Shown here piece after piece: positions 1 to 11,995 of a DNA stretch of 64,000 bases. The stretch's first letter is position 1. Each line of letters starts with the position of its first letter. Position numbers and translations under genes: made by a program. The stretch lies in the NCBI RefSeq assembly GCF_047511655.1, contig NC_133397.1, forward strand, positions 130,284,308-130,348,307. The letters run 5' to 3'. The DNA comes from Castor canadensis (taxonomy: Eukaryota > Chordata > Mammalia > Rodentia > Castoridae). Under the pieces are notes generated by a model. That model saw only the letters and a list, made by a program, of their open reading frames with translations, had not been told where the DNA came from and made no database searches.

Positions 1-520
1 AAATTGTGGAAAACCAAAAAGCACTTGGAAAGGATATTCATTTCCCCAAAGATTCTCTGGGGTACAAAAGAGTACACATTTTCTCCTGGAACTGAACACA
101 CATAGTCAGTACGACTCAAAGCTGTGCATCAAAGTGACTTCGAGGCTTGAACATACATTCTGAAAATCAGTGAATTACAAATTGAATAAGAAAAATCACA
201 CACACACACACACACACACACATAAACACACACAAAGTGCTTATATACTGTTCGTTATCTAGTGATCAAATTACTTAATTCCATCTACTGAATTACAACA
301 TTGAAGAGACCAGAAGTCACTGAAACCCAGAACACCCTGGTTCACTCCATCAATTCCCACAATCCAAATGAGAGGTTTCCTTTCAAGGATTCTTATGCAT
401 AGGTAAACAGTGGATATAGTCTATGAGTGTGAAATAGTGGGTACTCTAAGAATTTTTATAAAGATCAAAGAAATTAGTTCATTATGACAATATGGGTATT
501 ACACACACTCGTATGCATAC

Positions 521-524
<4 letters not shown>

Positions 525-552
<28 letters not shown>
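525..552. repeat. CA microsatellite
   Basis: A nearly pure CA run at the second CA position of unit 0, followed by CCCCTGTCCTAG. Confidence 0.9.
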
Positions 553-1479
553 CCCTGTCCTAGGAGCATGAGGAGAGATAAGTGCAATAGCTGAAATCCT
601 GGGGTTGCCCAAATGTGCAGACACTCTCATGTCTCTAAATAATCATCCAATTTAGAAAAATAAATGAAGTGACATAATTTCAAACAATGTCCTTGGAAGG
701 AAGGTATACTATCACCTTTAGGCCAATGAAGAAATAAGCACTAATTCACCAGAGTCTATGCGTGAAGCCATCACTGTAATTGAAATCATTTGCAGCAAGG
801 CAATGATGCACATGGATACATGTCTCAAGATATTCGAAGATACACTAGACATAGTCAATGAATGTTGTACTTTTCCTCACCTGACATGTTGTCACAACTC
901 ATCTTTGGAACAGCAATGCTGAGCCATACCAGAATTAGTGACTTCCAGGAAGGATTGCTGACTTTCATTATTTGGAACAGAGCATTTAACAGACTCAGAA
1001 ACACAAAATATTTTGAAACCACCCCAGTGGCCACACACACAAATACACCCACAGTGTGCCTTAGTTCCATGAACATTCAGTATTCTGGTGTCAGTGAATG
1101 TATGGGCTTTCATCTAAGTAAAGTTCTTTTGAGTAGCTCCAATTTTTAATGATCTTTAGAAAACTGGATTGTTTGCCATCTTTCACTGCTTATAATAGGG
1201 AGAATGGTTAATTTTTGCCCATAATACTACATATCGGACTCTGAATTGCATAGATAAAGTGACTTCTTTTATAAACAATCTTACATGGTTGAAGTTCTGC
1301 CAGGAAAAATCAACTTATATTCTCCCCATGTATCATGCCTTTCTAGAAAAGAAACAATTATTTAGCTCACAACAATGTATTTTAAACTGGGAAATACTTA
1401 AAAATATATTGTGCTCATTCTAAAACTACCTCAGACATTAGGTTTAATATCTAGAAAATATGTCCTACTGCTGCAATTG

Positions 1480-2940
1480 AGTGTATATTTCAGAAGATAC
1501 CTCCTTTCCTAGCATCGTACTTCAATGGAAATAACACTCATTTGGCCTTAATGCTGAGATAGGATGAATTTCATAGAAACATGTAACTCTGATATTAGAA
1601 ACAACTTGGGTAATATGTTTAATATCTGGCAACAGGTTCAAATCATTGATCTCAGTACATATGTCACAGGATAACTCCCCATCACTCCTGGTTTTGATTA
1701 GGAGAAAATTTCATGTTTGTTCATAACTCCACTTCATGCTTTAATTTCATAGAATAAAGTAAGCCCCATTCTCCTACCCAAGTAGTTGGATGGTTGATTT
1801 CAGTCCAGCCCTTCAATTCACAGAATTCACTGTGTATTTCCCTGGATTTTTCCCCACCTGTGTCCATTTTTCATTTTGAGAAACATTGCTTCCACCTCAT
1901 AATTTCTCATTATGGTGAGTTTCATAGAATTCAGTTACTCATGTTTAAAAACCAACAGCTTTGGAAGGTTTTCTCACTGGTGTTCTATCACGTCTTTGAA
2001 CAGATGGTACATTTCACCAGTTACTTCCAAGCTCACACCTCTTTTAAATTTGAAAAAATTCAGACCACATTTACCTCATAATGCTGTAGAAAATTCAATG
2101 AGATTAATAGAAACATGAATTTCCCATTTAAATTCATAGTAATAGGAAGATTGAATATTTGGCAGATAGTTCAGCTAATAAGCTTCAGATGTCTTTCACA
2201 GGATTGCTCCACTTCTGCGATAGTATATTTTGAGTAGAAATATTAATGTTACTTCATGATGCAGTCTTCATTATTCAGAATTTCCTACAAAAGTACTTCC
2301 CATTCTAAAATGAAATTAGTTTGAAGGTTGAATGTCTCACACTAGCTTGAAGTGCTGGATTTTACTCTGCATTTCCAAGGATTACTCCCTGTGTAGCACT
2401 TTTTTTAATTAAAAAAAAACAATGCTCATTTTTGTCCTTAGTGATATATAATATACATACATATACAGGTTGTATATATGTACACATGTATGTATGTTAT
2501 GCCAAATTTCATAGAAAAACATAAAATGATATTTAAAACCAACTTAATCAGATGAGTAAAGGTCTGCTAGATTTTTGTCTTGCTCTATATTTCATAGTAT
2601 TTCTCCCATCTTTCCCAGTTTTCATTTGGAATATACAGTCATTTAACTCACTATTCACTATCTAATGTTGTAATTTTCTTAAAAACGTATATTTATGAAA
2701 GAAGAGAAAGTAGTTATATGTAGTAATCTCTGTTAACAAGATGAACTCCTTGAACTCACCCAGTAAGTCACAGGATTATTTCATATCAGCTGGATTTCTT
2801 TGATAGAAATATTGTCTTATGCCTAAATTCATAGAAATATGAACCCCAGGTAACAGAGCTTACTCAGGGCAATTTCGTTCAATATTCATTTCCTTGGTCA
2901 ATGTACCCGAGGGCTAGAGAACAAGTGATGTCAAATAAAC
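1480..2940. repeat. Block of eight diverged ~177-bp monomers inside unit 0
   Basis: A degenerate motif of the form CACAGGAT-A-CTCC recurs near 1490, 1667, 1838, 2015, 2196, 2380, 2590 and 2768. The steps are about 177, 171, 177, 181, 184, 210 and 178 bp. About 75-85 bp after most of them a second motif, TTCATAGAAA or a variant, recurs (for example near 1570, 1746, 1918, 2505 and 2830). The 210-bp step contains the TA microsatellite, which explains the extra length. The monomers are far more diverged from each other than the same monomer is between 4-kb units. This is the signature of a higher-order repeat. Confidence 0.8.
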
Positions 2941-3190
2941 AGTGACTGGGAGTCCATGTAACCTTATTCCTGCCTTGTGTGTCTGCTATTATCAAACTGT
3001 GATATTGTGTGTTCAGGGTGAGACCCTAAATTCATGACAGCCAATGCACCACAGTGAGATGAAGAGAGGCTTGTTTTGCTTGGTGAGTTCCAGATCCAAG
3101 TTGCACAATTCCTGTGGATAATTCAAACCATAGTGCATGGTTGCTTTGTCAAGCAGTTTGTTTGGAATTCCCCAATCCTGAGGAGCTCAG

Positions 3191-3740
3191 GTCAACCATG
3201 TTCTGTTGCTGTCCCTGTCTACATTTTCCCCAGGTCACACTTAACTGAGAAAGCTGCCACACAAAGCAGGGCCACCCTTCTCCAGCTTCTTCCATTGACT
3301 GGCTTGGCTGCCATAGCAACAGGCCAGGCAGGAGCTGCCTATGGACACTCACAGTTACTGAAGATGTGGGCCCACTTGGACATCACAACCAATTCTTTTC
3401 TGATTGGTCAGACTGCATAAACACTCACAGTAAGGCCCTTCCCCCTCCACACACCAGCCATTTTGGTGCCAGTAACAGGCAAGAGCTTCTGATCTCTACA
3501 TGGCTCATCTCCTCCAGTTTCCCTCTTCACCTATTCAAGGCTCAACTGAGATGACATTCCTCTCCTGTTCCATACAACTACCAATCTAGAAGCTGCATTT
3601 TGGAGGATAGGAAGTGTTTCTACAGGTTAGTACAAAAACACCTCAAGCCCTTTGCAGGGCAAGCACCCAGGAAAAGTCCCATAACATTGGATGAGGAAAT
3701 TGCTCTCCCAAAACTACATCTCCCATCACTGGGTGCATAT
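3191..3740 (+). promoter_or_regulatory. Promoter-like module, unit 1
   Basis: Visible motifs are an X-box-like GCCATAGCAACAGG from 3310, CTGATTGG (an inverted CCAAT box, NF-Y type) at 3400-3407, a C-rich GC-box-like run at about 3436-3448, and ACTACATCTCCCA (ZNF143-like) at 3713-3725. The CRE-like site is weakened to TGGACATCAC, and the donor-like site reads GTTAGT instead of GTGAGT. Promoter function is inferred from motif clustering only. Confidence 0.42.
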
Positions 3741-4547
3741 TCCCTTGTGTGGATGCAAAATATAGCACACTGTAATCCAGGGGGATGTAATTCCAGCCTG
3801 TGTTTTCCTACTTTCATCAAAACACACATATACTCTCTGTGGCTGGCAAGAGCATGAAAGTGACCAATGTATTCATTTTATATCGACCAAGAAATTAATG
3901 CACTTTGATGTGAGGAGTATAGAGTAACACAGAGGGTATACTCCATGAATGCTTAGTACTCCCTACTCAGTGAAATTGTTATCAACTCTCCTGTGAACAG
4001 AAGCTTTCAGGAACATCAGAAGATGTGGAAAACCATGAAGCACTCGGAAAGGACGTTCATTTCCGCAAAGATCCTTTGGGGGTACAAAAGAGTTCACATT
4101 TTCTCATGGAACTGAACACACACAGTCAGTGAGACTCAGGATGTGCCTCAAACTGACTTCAAGGCTTGAACATACATTCTGAAAATCAGTGAATTCCAAA
4201 TTGAACAAGAGAAAGCACACACATACACACATGCACAAACACACATACACACACAAAGTGCTCATGTACTGTTCGTTACCTAGTGAGTAAATTTCTTAAC
4301 TTCCATCTACTGAATTACAATGTTGAACAGACTAGAAGTCACTGAACCCAAGGACACCCTGGTGCACTCCATCAATTCCCACAATCCGAATGAGAGATTT
4401 TCTTTCAAGGATTCTTATGCATACCTAAAGGGTGGATATACTCAATGAGTGTGAAATAGTGGGTACTCTAAGAATTTTTATAAAGAGCAAAGAAATTAGT
4501 TCCCTGTGACACTATGGGTATTACACACACTCTTATGCATACACACA

Positions 4548-4582
<35 letters not shown>

Positions 4583-7500
4583 GTCCTAGAAGCATGAGGA
4601 GAGATAAGCATAATAGCTGAAATCCCGGGGTTGCCCAAATGTGCGGACACATTCATGTCTCAAAATAATCATCCAACTTAGAAAAATACATGATGTGGCA
4701 TCATTTCCAACAATGTCCTTGGAGGGAAGATATACTACCACCTTTAAGCCAATGAAGAAGTAAGCACTAATTCACCAGGAAGGTATACTACCACCTTCGG
4801 GCCAATGTAGAAATAAGAACTAATTCACCAGAGACTATGCGTGAAGCCATCACTGTAATTGAAATCATTTGTAGCAAGCCAATGATGCACCTGGATACAT
4901 GTCTCAAGATCTTCGAACATAAACTGGACATATTCCAAACTGAACAAGAAAAATCAGACACTCACACACACATGCACGTACACACACACAAAGTGCTGAT
5001 ATACTGTTCGTTACCTAGTGAGCTAATTTCTTAACTTCCAACTACTGAATTACAAGTCACACACACACACACACACACACACACCTGTCCTAGAAGCAAG
5101 AGGAGAGATAAGCACAATAGCTGAAATCCTAGGGTTTTCCAAATGTGTGGACAGTTTCTTGTCTCAAAAACATCATCTAGCTTAGAAAAATAAATGAAGT
5201 GACATCATTTCCAACTATGTCCTTGTTAGGAAGGTATTCTATCACCTTTAGGCCAATGAAGAAATAAGCACTAATTCCCCAGGGTCTATGCGTGAAGTCA
5301 TCACTGTAATTGAAATCATTTGTAGCAAGCCAATGATGCACATGGATACATGTCTCAAGATCTTCGAACATACACTGGACATATTCAATGAATGCTGTAC
5401 ATTTCCTCACCTGACAGGTTGTCACAGCTGATTTTTGGAATAGAAACCTGGAGCCATACCGAAATTAATGACTTCAGGAAACATTGCTGACTTGCATTAT
5501 TTGGAACAGAGCATTTAACAGACACAGAAACTGGAAATATTTGGAAATCACACCAGCAGCCACACACACGAATACACCCAAAGTGTGACTTAGTGCCATG
5601 AATATTCAGTATACTGGTGTCAGTGAATGTATATGCTTTCATCTAAGTAAAGTTCTTTTTAGTAGCTCCAATTTTTAATGATCACCAGTAAACTGGATTG
5701 TTTGCCATTTTCACTGCTTGTAATTGGGTGAATGGTTAATTTTAGCCCATAATACCACATATAGGGCTCTGAATTGCATAAATAAAGTAACTTCTTTTAT
5801 AAATAAGCTTTGATGGTTGAGTTTCTGCCAGGAAAAATCAAATTATATTCTCCCCATGTATCATGGCGTTCTAGAGAGGAAACAATTATTTAGCTCAAAA
5901 CAATGTATTTAAAACTGGGAAACACTTAAAAATATGTTGCGCCCATAGTAAAATCACCTCAGTCATTAGGTTTAGTATGTAGAAAATATGTTGTTATGCT
6001 GCAATTGAGTGTAAATTTCACAGGATACTTCCTTTCCTAGCATTATACTTCAATGTGAGTAACACTCATTTGGCCTTAATGCTGAGTTAGGGTGAATTTC
6101 ATAGAAATACGTAACTCTGATACTAGAATCAACTTGGGTAATATGTTGAATATCTGGCAACAGGTTCAAATCATTGATCTCAGTACACATGACACAGGAC
6201 AAGTACTGATCACTCCTGGTTTTGATAAGGAGTAAATTTCATGTTTGTTCATATCTTCATTTTATGATTTAATTTCATAGAAAAAAGTAAGCACCATTCT
6301 GCTACCCACATAGTATGAAGATTGGTGTCAGTCCAGCCCTTCAATTCCCAGAATTCACTGTGCATTTATCTGGATTTTTCCCCACCTATCTCCATTTTTA
6401 ATTTTGAAAAACATTGCTTTTAGCTCATAATTTCAAATTATGGTGAGTTTTATAGAATACAGTTATTCATATCTACAAACCAACAGCTTTAGAAGGTTTT
6501 CTCTCTGGTGTTCTATCAAGTCTTGGAATAGAGGGTACATTTCACCAGTTACTTCCCATATAGCACCACTTTTAAGTTTGAAAAAATTTAGATCACCTTT
6601 ACCTCATAATGCTGAAGATATTCTAATGAGTTTAATAGAAACGTGCAACTCCCATTTAAATTCATAGTAATAGGAAGGTTGAATATTTGGCAGTTAGTTC
6701 AGCAAATAGGCTCCATCAAGTCTTTCACAGGATTGGTCCACCGCTGTGACCGGTATTTTTCTAATAGAAATAGTAATGTTACAGCATGATGCTGTCTTTA
6801 TTATTCAGAATTTCCTACAAAAGTACTTCCCATTCTAAAAGAAATTAGTTTGAAGGTTGAATGTCTTACACTACCTTCAAGTCCTGAATTTTACTCTGCA
6901 TTTCAAAGGATTACTTCCCATCTACTACCATTTTTAATTAAAACAAAAACAATGCTCATTTTTGCTCCTATGGAGACATACATATGTACATATATATATT
7001 GTATTCATGTATATATATATGTATATTATTACTAATTTCATAGAAAATCATAACTCAAATTTTAAAACCAACTTAATGAGATGATTAAATGTCTGCTAGG
7101 AGTTTTTTGTCTTGCTCTGTATGTCTTAGTATTTCTCCCATCTTTCCCAGTTTTCATTTGAAATAAACATTCATTTAACTCACAATTCTGTATCTAATGT
7201 TGTAATTTTCATAGAAACATGTTATTCCAAAAGAACAGAAAGTACTTATAAGTATTAAGCTCTGGTAACAAGATGAATGCCTGGAATTCACTCAGTAAGT
7301 CATAGGATTATTTCACATCGGCTGGATTTCTTTGATATAAATATTGCATTATGCTAACATTCATAGAAATATGAATGCCAGGAAACATAGCTTACGCAGG
7401 GCAATTTCTTCCAACATTCATTTCCTTGGTCAATGTAATCTGATGGCTAGAGAGAAAGTGATGTCAGATCAACAGGTGACTGAGGCTCCATGTAACCTCA

Positions 7501-7726
7501 TTCCTGCCTCGAGTGTCTGTTATTATCAAACCGTCACATCGTGTGTTCATGGTGAAAACCTGGAAATCATGATAGCCCATGCACCACAGTGATATGAAGA
7601 GAGGCCTGTTCTGCTTGGTGTGTTCCAGACCCAAGTTGCACAAAGGCCTGTGGACAATTCAAATCATGGGGCATGGTAGCTAAGGCTAGCAGTGTGTTTC
7701 AAATACCCCAATATGGTCAAGCTCAG
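3191..7726. repeat. Macrosatellite unit 1 (with internal duplication)
   Basis: This is a complete copy of 4536 bp, about 0.5 kb longer than the norm. The excess lies at about 4775-5230, where the stretch covering the CA tracts and the sequence leading to the antisense-frame block appears twice in rearranged form. CA-rich tracts lie at about 4215-4256, 4541-4578, 4957-4992 and 5058-5084. The antisense-frame block is at 5385-5642, the monomer block at about 6010-7480, and the TA tract at about 6976-7030. Confidence 0.87.
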
Positions 7727-8265
7727 GACAACCATGTTCTCTAGTTGTCCCTGTCTCCGTTTTACCCAGGCCACCCTTAACTGGGAAAGCTGCCACGCAA
7801 AGCAGGGGAACCTTCCTCCAGCATCATCCATTCCCTGGCTTTGCTGCCATAGCAACAGGCCAGGCAGGAGCTACCTATAGACACTCCCACTTCCTGGTGA
7901 TGTGAGCCCACTATGACATCATAACCAAGTCTTTTCTGATTGGTCAGACTGTGTAAGTACTCCTGTTAAGGTCCCTCCCTCTCCACACACCAGCCACTTT
8001 GGTGTCAGTAACAGGCAAGAGCTTCTGATCTGAAGATGGCTCATCTCCAGTTTTCCTCCTCACCTTTTTGAAAGTTCAACTGAGATGACATTACTCTCTG
8101 GTTCCATACAACTACCAATCTGGAATCTGCATTTTGGAGGATAGGAAGTGTTTCTTCTGGTGGATACAAAAACACCTCAAGCCCTTTGCAGTGCAATCAG
8201 CCAGGAACAGTCAAATAACAAATGAGGAAATTTCTCTCCCAGAACTACATCTCCCAACATTGGGT
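7727..8265 (+). promoter_or_regulatory. Promoter-like module, unit 2
   Basis: The X-box-like GCCATAGCAACAGG is followed by TGACATCA at 7914-7921 and CTGATTGG at 7936-7943, exactly 14 bp apart. A C-rich run follows, and ACTACATCTCCCA sits at 8244-8256. The donor-like site is destroyed (GTGGAT). Confidence 0.42.
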
Positions 8266-8755
8266 GTATATGCCCTTGTGTGGATGCAAAATATAGCACA
8301 GGGGAAACCAGGGGGTTGTAATTCCAGGCTTTTGTTTTCCTGTCTTCATCAAAACACACATATTCTCTCATGGGCTGGTAAGAGAATCAAAGTGACCAAT
8401 GTACTCATTTTATATCAACCAAGAAATAAATGCTCTTTGATCTGAGGACTATAGAGTAACACACAGGGTATACTGCATGAATGCTTAGTACTCCCAACTC
8501 AGTGAAATTATTATCACCTCTCCTGTGAACAGAAGCTTTCATGAACACCAGGAATTGTGAAAAACCATGAAGCACTGGGAAAGGACATTTATTTCTGCAA
8601 AGATTCTCTGGGGTACAAAAGAGTACACATTTTCTCATGGAACTGAGCACACACTGTCAGTGAGACTCAAGGCTGTGGCTCAAATTGACTTCAAGGCTTG
8701 AACATACATTCTAAAAATCAGTGAATTCCAAATTGAACAAGAAAAATCACACAAC

Positions 8756-8786
<31 letters not shown>

Positions 8787-8978
8787 TGTGCTGATATACT
8801 GTTGGTTACCTAGTGAGAAAATTTCTTATCTTCCATATACTGAATTACAACGTTGAACAGACCAGAAGCCCCTGAACCCTAGGACACCCTGGTGCACTCC
8901 ATCAATTCCCAGAATCTGAATGCGAGGTGTTCTTTCAGGGATTCTTATGCATACCTAAACAGTGGATATTCTCAATGA

Positions 8979-8980
<2 letters not shown>

Positions 8981-9026
<46 letters not shown>
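8981..9026. repeat. CA microsatellite
   Basis: A pure CA run of about 23 dinucleotides in unit 2, second CA position. Confidence 0.93.
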
Positions 9027-9028
<2 letters not shown>

Positions 9029-9949
9029 GTCCAAGAAGAATGAGGAGAGCTAAGGACAATAGCTGACATCCTGTTGTTGCCCGAATGTGCAGACACTTTT
9101 ATGTCTCAATATTATCATTCAGCTTAGAAAAATACATGAAGTGACATCATTTTCAACAATGTCCTTGGGAGGAAGGTGTACTACCACCTTTAGGCCAGTG
9201 GAGAAATAAGTGCTAATTCACCAGAGTCTATGCGTGAAGCCAACACTGTAATTGAAAGCATTAGTAGCAACCCAGTGATGCACATGGATACATGTCTCAA
9301 GATCTTCGAACATATACTGGACATATTCAATGAATGCTGTTCATTTCCTCACCTGACAAGTTGTCACATCTGATTTTTGAAATAGCAACGTTGAGCCATA
9401 TGGAAATTAGTGACTTCCCGGGAGAATTGCTGACTTGCATTATAGGGACAGAGCATTTAACAGACACAGAAACAGGCAATATTTGGAAACCACACTAGCG
9501 GCCACACAGACAAGTACACCCACAGTGTGACATAGTTCCATGAACATTCAGTATTCTGGTGTCAGTGAATGTATGGGCTTTTGTCTAAGTAATGTTCTTT
9601 TTAGTAGCTCCATTTTTAATGATCTTAAGGAAACTGGATTGGTTGCCATCTTTCACTGCTTGTAATTCTGAGAATGGTTAATTTTAGCAATACTACATGT
9701 AGGACTCTGAATTGCATAGATAAAGTAACTTCAATTATAAACAATCTTAGATGGTTGACTTTTTGCCAGGAAAAATCAACTTATTTTCTCCACATATATC
9801 ATGGCTTTCTAGAGAAGACACAATTTATTAGCTCACAAAATGTATTTAAAACTGGGAAATACTTAAAAATATGTTGTGCCCATTCTAAAACCACCTCAGT
9901 CATTAGGTTTAGTATCTAGAAAATACGTCCTACTGCTGAAAATGAGTGT

Positions 9950-11400
9950 ACATTTCACAAGATATTTCCTTTTGTAGCATCATACTTCAATGTGAGTAAC
10001 ACTCATTTGTCCTTATTTCTTAGGTAGGATGAATTTCTTAGAAATATGTAACTCTGATACTAGAAACAACTTGGATAATGTGTTGAATATCTGGCAATAG
10101 GTTGAAATCATTAATCTCAGTATATATGTCACAGGATAAATCCCCATCACTACTGGTTTTGATAAGGAGAAAATTTCATGTTTATTCATAACTTCATTTT
10201 ATGATTTAATTTCATAGAATCAAGTAAGCCCCATTCTACTACCCACATAATTTGATGGTTGATGTCAGTCCAGCCCTTCCATTCCCGGAAATCACTGTGC
10301 ATTTCTTTGGATTTTTGCCCACCTATCTCCATTTTTAATGTTTAGAAACATTATTTTCATCTCATAATTTCGCATTATGGTGAATTTCATAGAATTCAGT
10401 TACTCATGTTTAAAAACCAACAGCTTTTGAAGGTTTTCTCTCTGGTGATCTATGAAGTCTTGGAATACATGGTACACTCCACCAGTTACTTCCCAGCTAG
10501 CACCACTTTTAAGTTTGAAAAAATTCAGATCACGTTTACATCATATGCTGTAGATATTCTCTTGAGTTTAATAGAAATATGGAATTCCCATTTAATTCAT
10601 AGTAATAGGAAGGTTGAATATTTGGCAGTTAGTTTAGCTAATAGGCTTCAGCAAGTCTTTCACAGGATTGCTGCACTTCTGTGACTGGTATTTTTTGAGT
10701 AGAAATATGAATGTTATTGCATGATGCTCTCTTTGTTACACAGAATTTCCTACAAAAGTACTTCCCATTCTAAAATGAAATTAGTTTGAAGATTGAATGT
10801 CTGCCACTAACTTGAAGTCCTGGATTTTGCTGTGCATATCAAAGGATTACTCCGCATGTAGTACCATGTTTAATTAAAAAAATGCTCATTTTTGCCCTTA
10901 GTGAGATATATATACATACATATATATGTTGTATATATGTATATATATGTACATTATTCCAAATTTTATAGAAAAACGTTACTCGAAATTAAAAAAAACT
11001 TAATCAGATGATTAAAAGTCTACTAGGCGTTTTTTGCCTTGCTCTGTATATCATAGTATTTCTCCAATCATTCCCAGTTTTCATTTGGAATATACATTCA
11101 TTTAACTCACAATTCACTATTTAATGTTGTAGTATTCATAGAAACGTATAATTCTGAAAGAACAGAAAGTAGTTATATGTATTAATCTCTGGTAACAATA
11201 TGAATGCCTTAAACTCAGTAAGTCACAGGATTATTTCATATCAGGTGGATTTCTTTGATAGAAATATTGCCTTATGCAAAAATTCATAGAAATATGAACC
11301 CTGGGAAACACAGCTTAAGCAGGGCAATTTCATCGAACATTCATTTCCTTGGTGAACGTAAGCTGTTGGATAGAGAACAAGTGTTGTCAGATCAACAGGT
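9950..11400. repeat. Block of eight diverged ~177-bp monomers inside unit 2
   Basis: The GGAT-type motif starts near 9956, 10130, 10303, 10479, 10660, 10840, 11050 and 11223. The steps are about 174, 173, 176, 181, 180, 210 and 173 bp. This reproduces the spacing seen in unit 0, including the long step that contains the TA tract. Confidence 0.8.
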
Positions 11401-11709
11401 GACTGGGACTCCATGTAACCTCATTGCTGCCTTGCCTGTCTGCTATTATCAAACCGTGATGTCGTGTGTTCAGGGTGACAACCTGAATTCATGACAGCAG
11501 ATGCAGCAAAGTGAGATGAAGTGAAGCCTGTACTGATGGTGAGTTACAGACCCAAGTTGCAAAAGCCCTGTGAACAATTCAAATCACGGGGCATGGTAGC
11601 TTGGGGTAGTAGTGTTTTTGGAATTCCCCAATCCGGATGATCTCAGGTCAACCATGTTCTGTTCTTCTCCCTGTCTCCATTTTCTAGAGGCCACACTTAA
11701 CTGGGAAAG

Positions 11710-11729
11710 CTGTTTACAAAGGTAAACAG
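11710..11729. repeat. Perfect inverted repeat at deletion junction (8-bp arms)
   Basis: CTGTTTAC, loop AAAG, GTAAACAG. It lies exactly where the unit 3 module is fused to the sequence after the first CA tract, and neither parental sequence contains it. Confidence 0.85.
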
Positions 11730-11938
11730 ACGAGAAGACACTGAACCCCAGGACAGCCTGGTGCACTCCATCAATTCCCACAATCCGAATGAGAGGATTT
11801 CTTTCAAGTATTCTAATGCATACCTAAATAGTGGATATGCTCAACAAGTGTGAAATAGTGGGTATTTTAAGAATTTTTATAAAGATCAAAGAAATTAGTT
11901 CCCTATGACACTATGGGTATTACACACACTCATATGCC

Positions 11939-11944
<6 letters not shown>

Positions 11945-11993
<49 letters not shown>
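11945..11993. repeat. CA microsatellite (longest CA run)
   Basis: A pure CA run of about 24 dinucleotides in unit 3, second CA position. It is the longest CA run in the window. Confidence 0.93.

Positions 11994-11995
<2 letters not shown>

Larger units (their letters stand above)
1..3190. repeat. Macrosatellite unit 0 (partial, left edge)
   Basis: The copy begins inside the spacer that follows the promoter-like module. It carries CA tracts at about 197-234 and 525-552, the block with recurrent antisense frames at about 855-1149, the satellite-derived monomer block at about 1480-2940, and the TA tract at about 2444-2499. No promoter-like module for this copy lies inside the window. No gene is supported here. 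Confidence 0.88.
7727..11646. repeat. Macrosatellite unit 2 (full-length reference copy)
   Basis: At 3920 bp this is a near-standard unit and a useful guide to unit anatomy. It has the module at +1 to +540, CA tracts at about 8748-8783 and 8981-9026, the block homologous to the antisense-frame region at about 9330-9590, the monomer block at about 9950-11,400, and the TA tract at about 10,905-10,952. The second CA tract is long and directly joined to sequence that elsewhere lies farther away, so a stretch of roughly 100 bp ahead of it has been lost. Confidence 0.9.

Noticed and set aside
3076..3420. 114-codon plus-strand frame over the module of unit 1
   Set aside because: The equivalent stretch in other units is interrupted or shifted, and the frame lies over non-coding motifs. 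It is better explained by the lower AT content of the module.
3191..3740. Module as the LTR of an endogenous retrovirus
   Set aside because: I found no TG...CA ends, no primer-binding site, no polypurine tract and no gag, pol or env similarity between modules.
4468..4656. Short minus-strand frames rich in VCVCVC, such as this one
   Set aside because: They are translations of CA microsatellites, not proteins.
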